The translations under genes and the position numbers were made by a program. A stretch of 64,000 nucleotides of DNA from Denitromonas iodatirespirans (lineage in GTDB: Bacteria > Pseudomonadota > Gammaproteobacteria > Burkholderiales > Rhodocyclaceae): the NCBI RefSeq assembly GCF_018524365.1, contig NZ_JAEKFT010000001.1, positions 1-64,000 on the forward strand, in the 5' to 3' direction. Under the pieces are notes generated by a model, which saw only the letters and a list, made by a program, of their open reading frames with translations, was not told the origin of the DNA and ran no database searches. This document shows, piece after piece, positions 63,118 through 64,000 of this stretch. How positions within the stretch are numbered: position 1 is the stretch's first letter; each line of letters opens with the position of its first letter.

Positions 63118-64000
63118 TCAATCGGCCGCCATGGGCCCGGCAAAGGCGCCGGCTTCGCGCACCCGCGCCAGGTCCACCGCCACCGGCAACCGCGATTCGG
63201 CACAGGCCAGCGCCCGCCGCGCATGCCATCGGGCCGCGGCCGCCATGGCCACATCGCCGGTGTCGGCCAGCGCGTGCAGCGCCTTCAGCAGGCGCAGGAC
63301 CACCTCGACCGTATCGGCGCCGTCGCGGCCGATGGCGGTGAAGGCATCGTCGAACATGTCGGCGATGTCGAGCTCGGGCACTGCCACGCGGTCATGGATG
63401 GGCCGGGCCGGTTCATCCGCCGGGCACGGCGCACGCCACTGGACGAACAGGCGCACCAGCGTGCCGATCACATCGATGGCGGTGCCCGGGTCGTTCACCC
63501 CGGGCGACAGCGCACGGCCGGCAATCTCTGAGAGCACCACCAGGCCGAAGCGCGGATCGTCGTCGAAGAGGCGCTCGTCGCCGATATCGAAGGCCGCGGC
63601 CACCTCATCGTGATCGACGCCCTCGGCCGGCCCGGGCACATAGGCCAGCGCCCGCCCGGGGAAGAGAAACGCGCCCGGCAGCGCCACCACCCGCACCCGC
63701 CGCCCGGCCTGCTCCGCCCAGGCCTGCAGCCGGTACATGTCGATCTGCTGCACATAGCCCACGCTGGGGGCGAACACCGCCTGCCCGACCGGTGCGCCCT
63801 CGGCCGGCACACCGCCCAGGGTCGGCGCCCGCCGTCGTCGCTGCAGGGCCTCGGCGGCAGCCGCCTCGACCTTGTCGATGGTCGACCCCATGCGCCCCAA
63901 GCGAGCGATGCGGTCCACCCAGCGCACGAAGGTGAAGATCACCAGCGCAAAAACCAGCGCCGTGAGCACGAAGAGGACGAACAGGCCCGCGGCCTCGAAG
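63118..64000 (-). CDS. DUF2254 membrane protein, 5' end outside the window
   Basis: The C-terminal part of a DUF2254 protein. Reading leftward from the right edge the frame is open (FEAAGLFVLFVLTALVFALVI, split here as FEAAGLFVLFV and LTALVFALVIF), giving about 293 residues. After the helix come VRWVDRIARLGRMGSTIDKV, SEIAGRALSPGVNDPGTAIDV and ELDIADMFDDAFTAIGRDGADT (split ELDIADMFDDAF). These are conserved in the soluble region of DUF2254. The N-terminal membrane segments lie beyond position 64000. Function unknown. Confidence 0.88.
   Translation of the reverse strand, partial: FEAAGLFVLFVLTALVFALVIFTFVRWVDRIARLGRMGSTIDKVEAAAAEALQRRRRAPTLGGVPAEGAPVGQAVFAPSVGYVQQIDMYRLQAWAEQAGRRVRVVALPGAFLFPGRALAYVPGPAEGVDHDEVAAAFDIGDERLFDDDPRFGLVVLSEIAGRALSPGVNDPGTAIDVIGTLVRLFVQWRAPCPADEPARPIHDRVAVPELDIADMFDDAFTAIGRDGADTVEVVLRLLKALHALADTGDVAMAAAARWHARRALACAESRLPVAVDLARVREAGAFAGPMAAD

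Overview
Organism. Most of the window (about 6.5-64 kb) is high-GC DNA with tightly packed operons, frequent ATGA start/stop overlaps, two phasins, a fliOPQR block, a sigma-54/NasT-controlled nitrate-type ABC transporter and a Wsp-like chemosensory cluster. This suggests a free-living, PHB-storing, motile betaproteobacterium. A Rhodocyclales/Zoogloeaceae member such as Thauera or Azoarcus is my best guess, inferred from gene content and not proven. The first about 6.3 kb looks different: visibly lower GC, different codon use, and an IS5-type transposase at the left edge. It looks like horizontally acquired DNA, possibly from an alphaproteobacterium.

Layout. 1-6.3 kb: truncated IS5-family transposase, then a six-gene plus-strand operon: trehalose-6-phosphate phosphatase (otsB), zinc-type dehydrogenase, Gfo/Idh/MocA oxidoreductase, four-helix membrane protein, SDR oxidoreductase and trehalose-6-phosphate synthase (otsA). 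6.5-8.4 kb: exported glutathione peroxidase and two small DUF proteins. 8.6-23.9 kb, all minus strand: a glucarate/galactarate catabolic locus. In transcription order it holds a LysR regulator, an AT-rich operator region, a possible 52-aa small protein, gudD, garL, garR, glycerate 2-kinase, tctC-tctB-tctA, an SMP-30 lactonase, garD, pyruvate kinase, a 3' relic of ppc, an AEC transporter and a D-2-hydroxyacid dehydrogenase. Sugar diacids (or their lactones) would be imported, dehydrated, cleaved to pyruvate plus tartronate semialdehyde, reduced to glycerate and phosphorylated into lower glycolysis.

24.3-37.2 kb: a complete Wsp-type chemosensory operon (CheW, CheR-TPR, CheW, two paralogous MCPs, CheA-REC, CheB) whose output protein is REC-GAF-GAF-degenerate GGDEF-intact EAL-REC. 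It therefore looks built to degrade c-di-GMP, not to make it. 37.3-46.2 kb: an ArsR regulator with a palindromic operator, NIPSNAP and ABM-type proteins, a FetAB-like exporter, gamma-glutamyltransferase, a GFA protein, a two-gene operon of unknown function and an MscS channel. 46.2-47.6 kb: two phasins, the second with a strong sigma-70 promoter flanked by PhaR-like palindromes. 47.8-50.7 kb: a DUF1415 protein and fliOPQR. 50.7-53.1 kb: a DUF302, YeeE/YedE, DUF2007 operon. 53.3-55.5 kb: eutBC. 55.5-59.5 kb: a nitrate/cyanate-type ABC transporter with its NasT (ANTAR) antiterminator. Its leader shows a sigma-54 promoter, two hexaloop hairpins and an intrinsic terminator. 59.7-64 kb: a fused TRAP permease, a DUF188 protein, an S4 RNA-binding protein and a DUF2254 protein cut by the right edge.

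No rRNA, tRNA or CRISPR array was seen.
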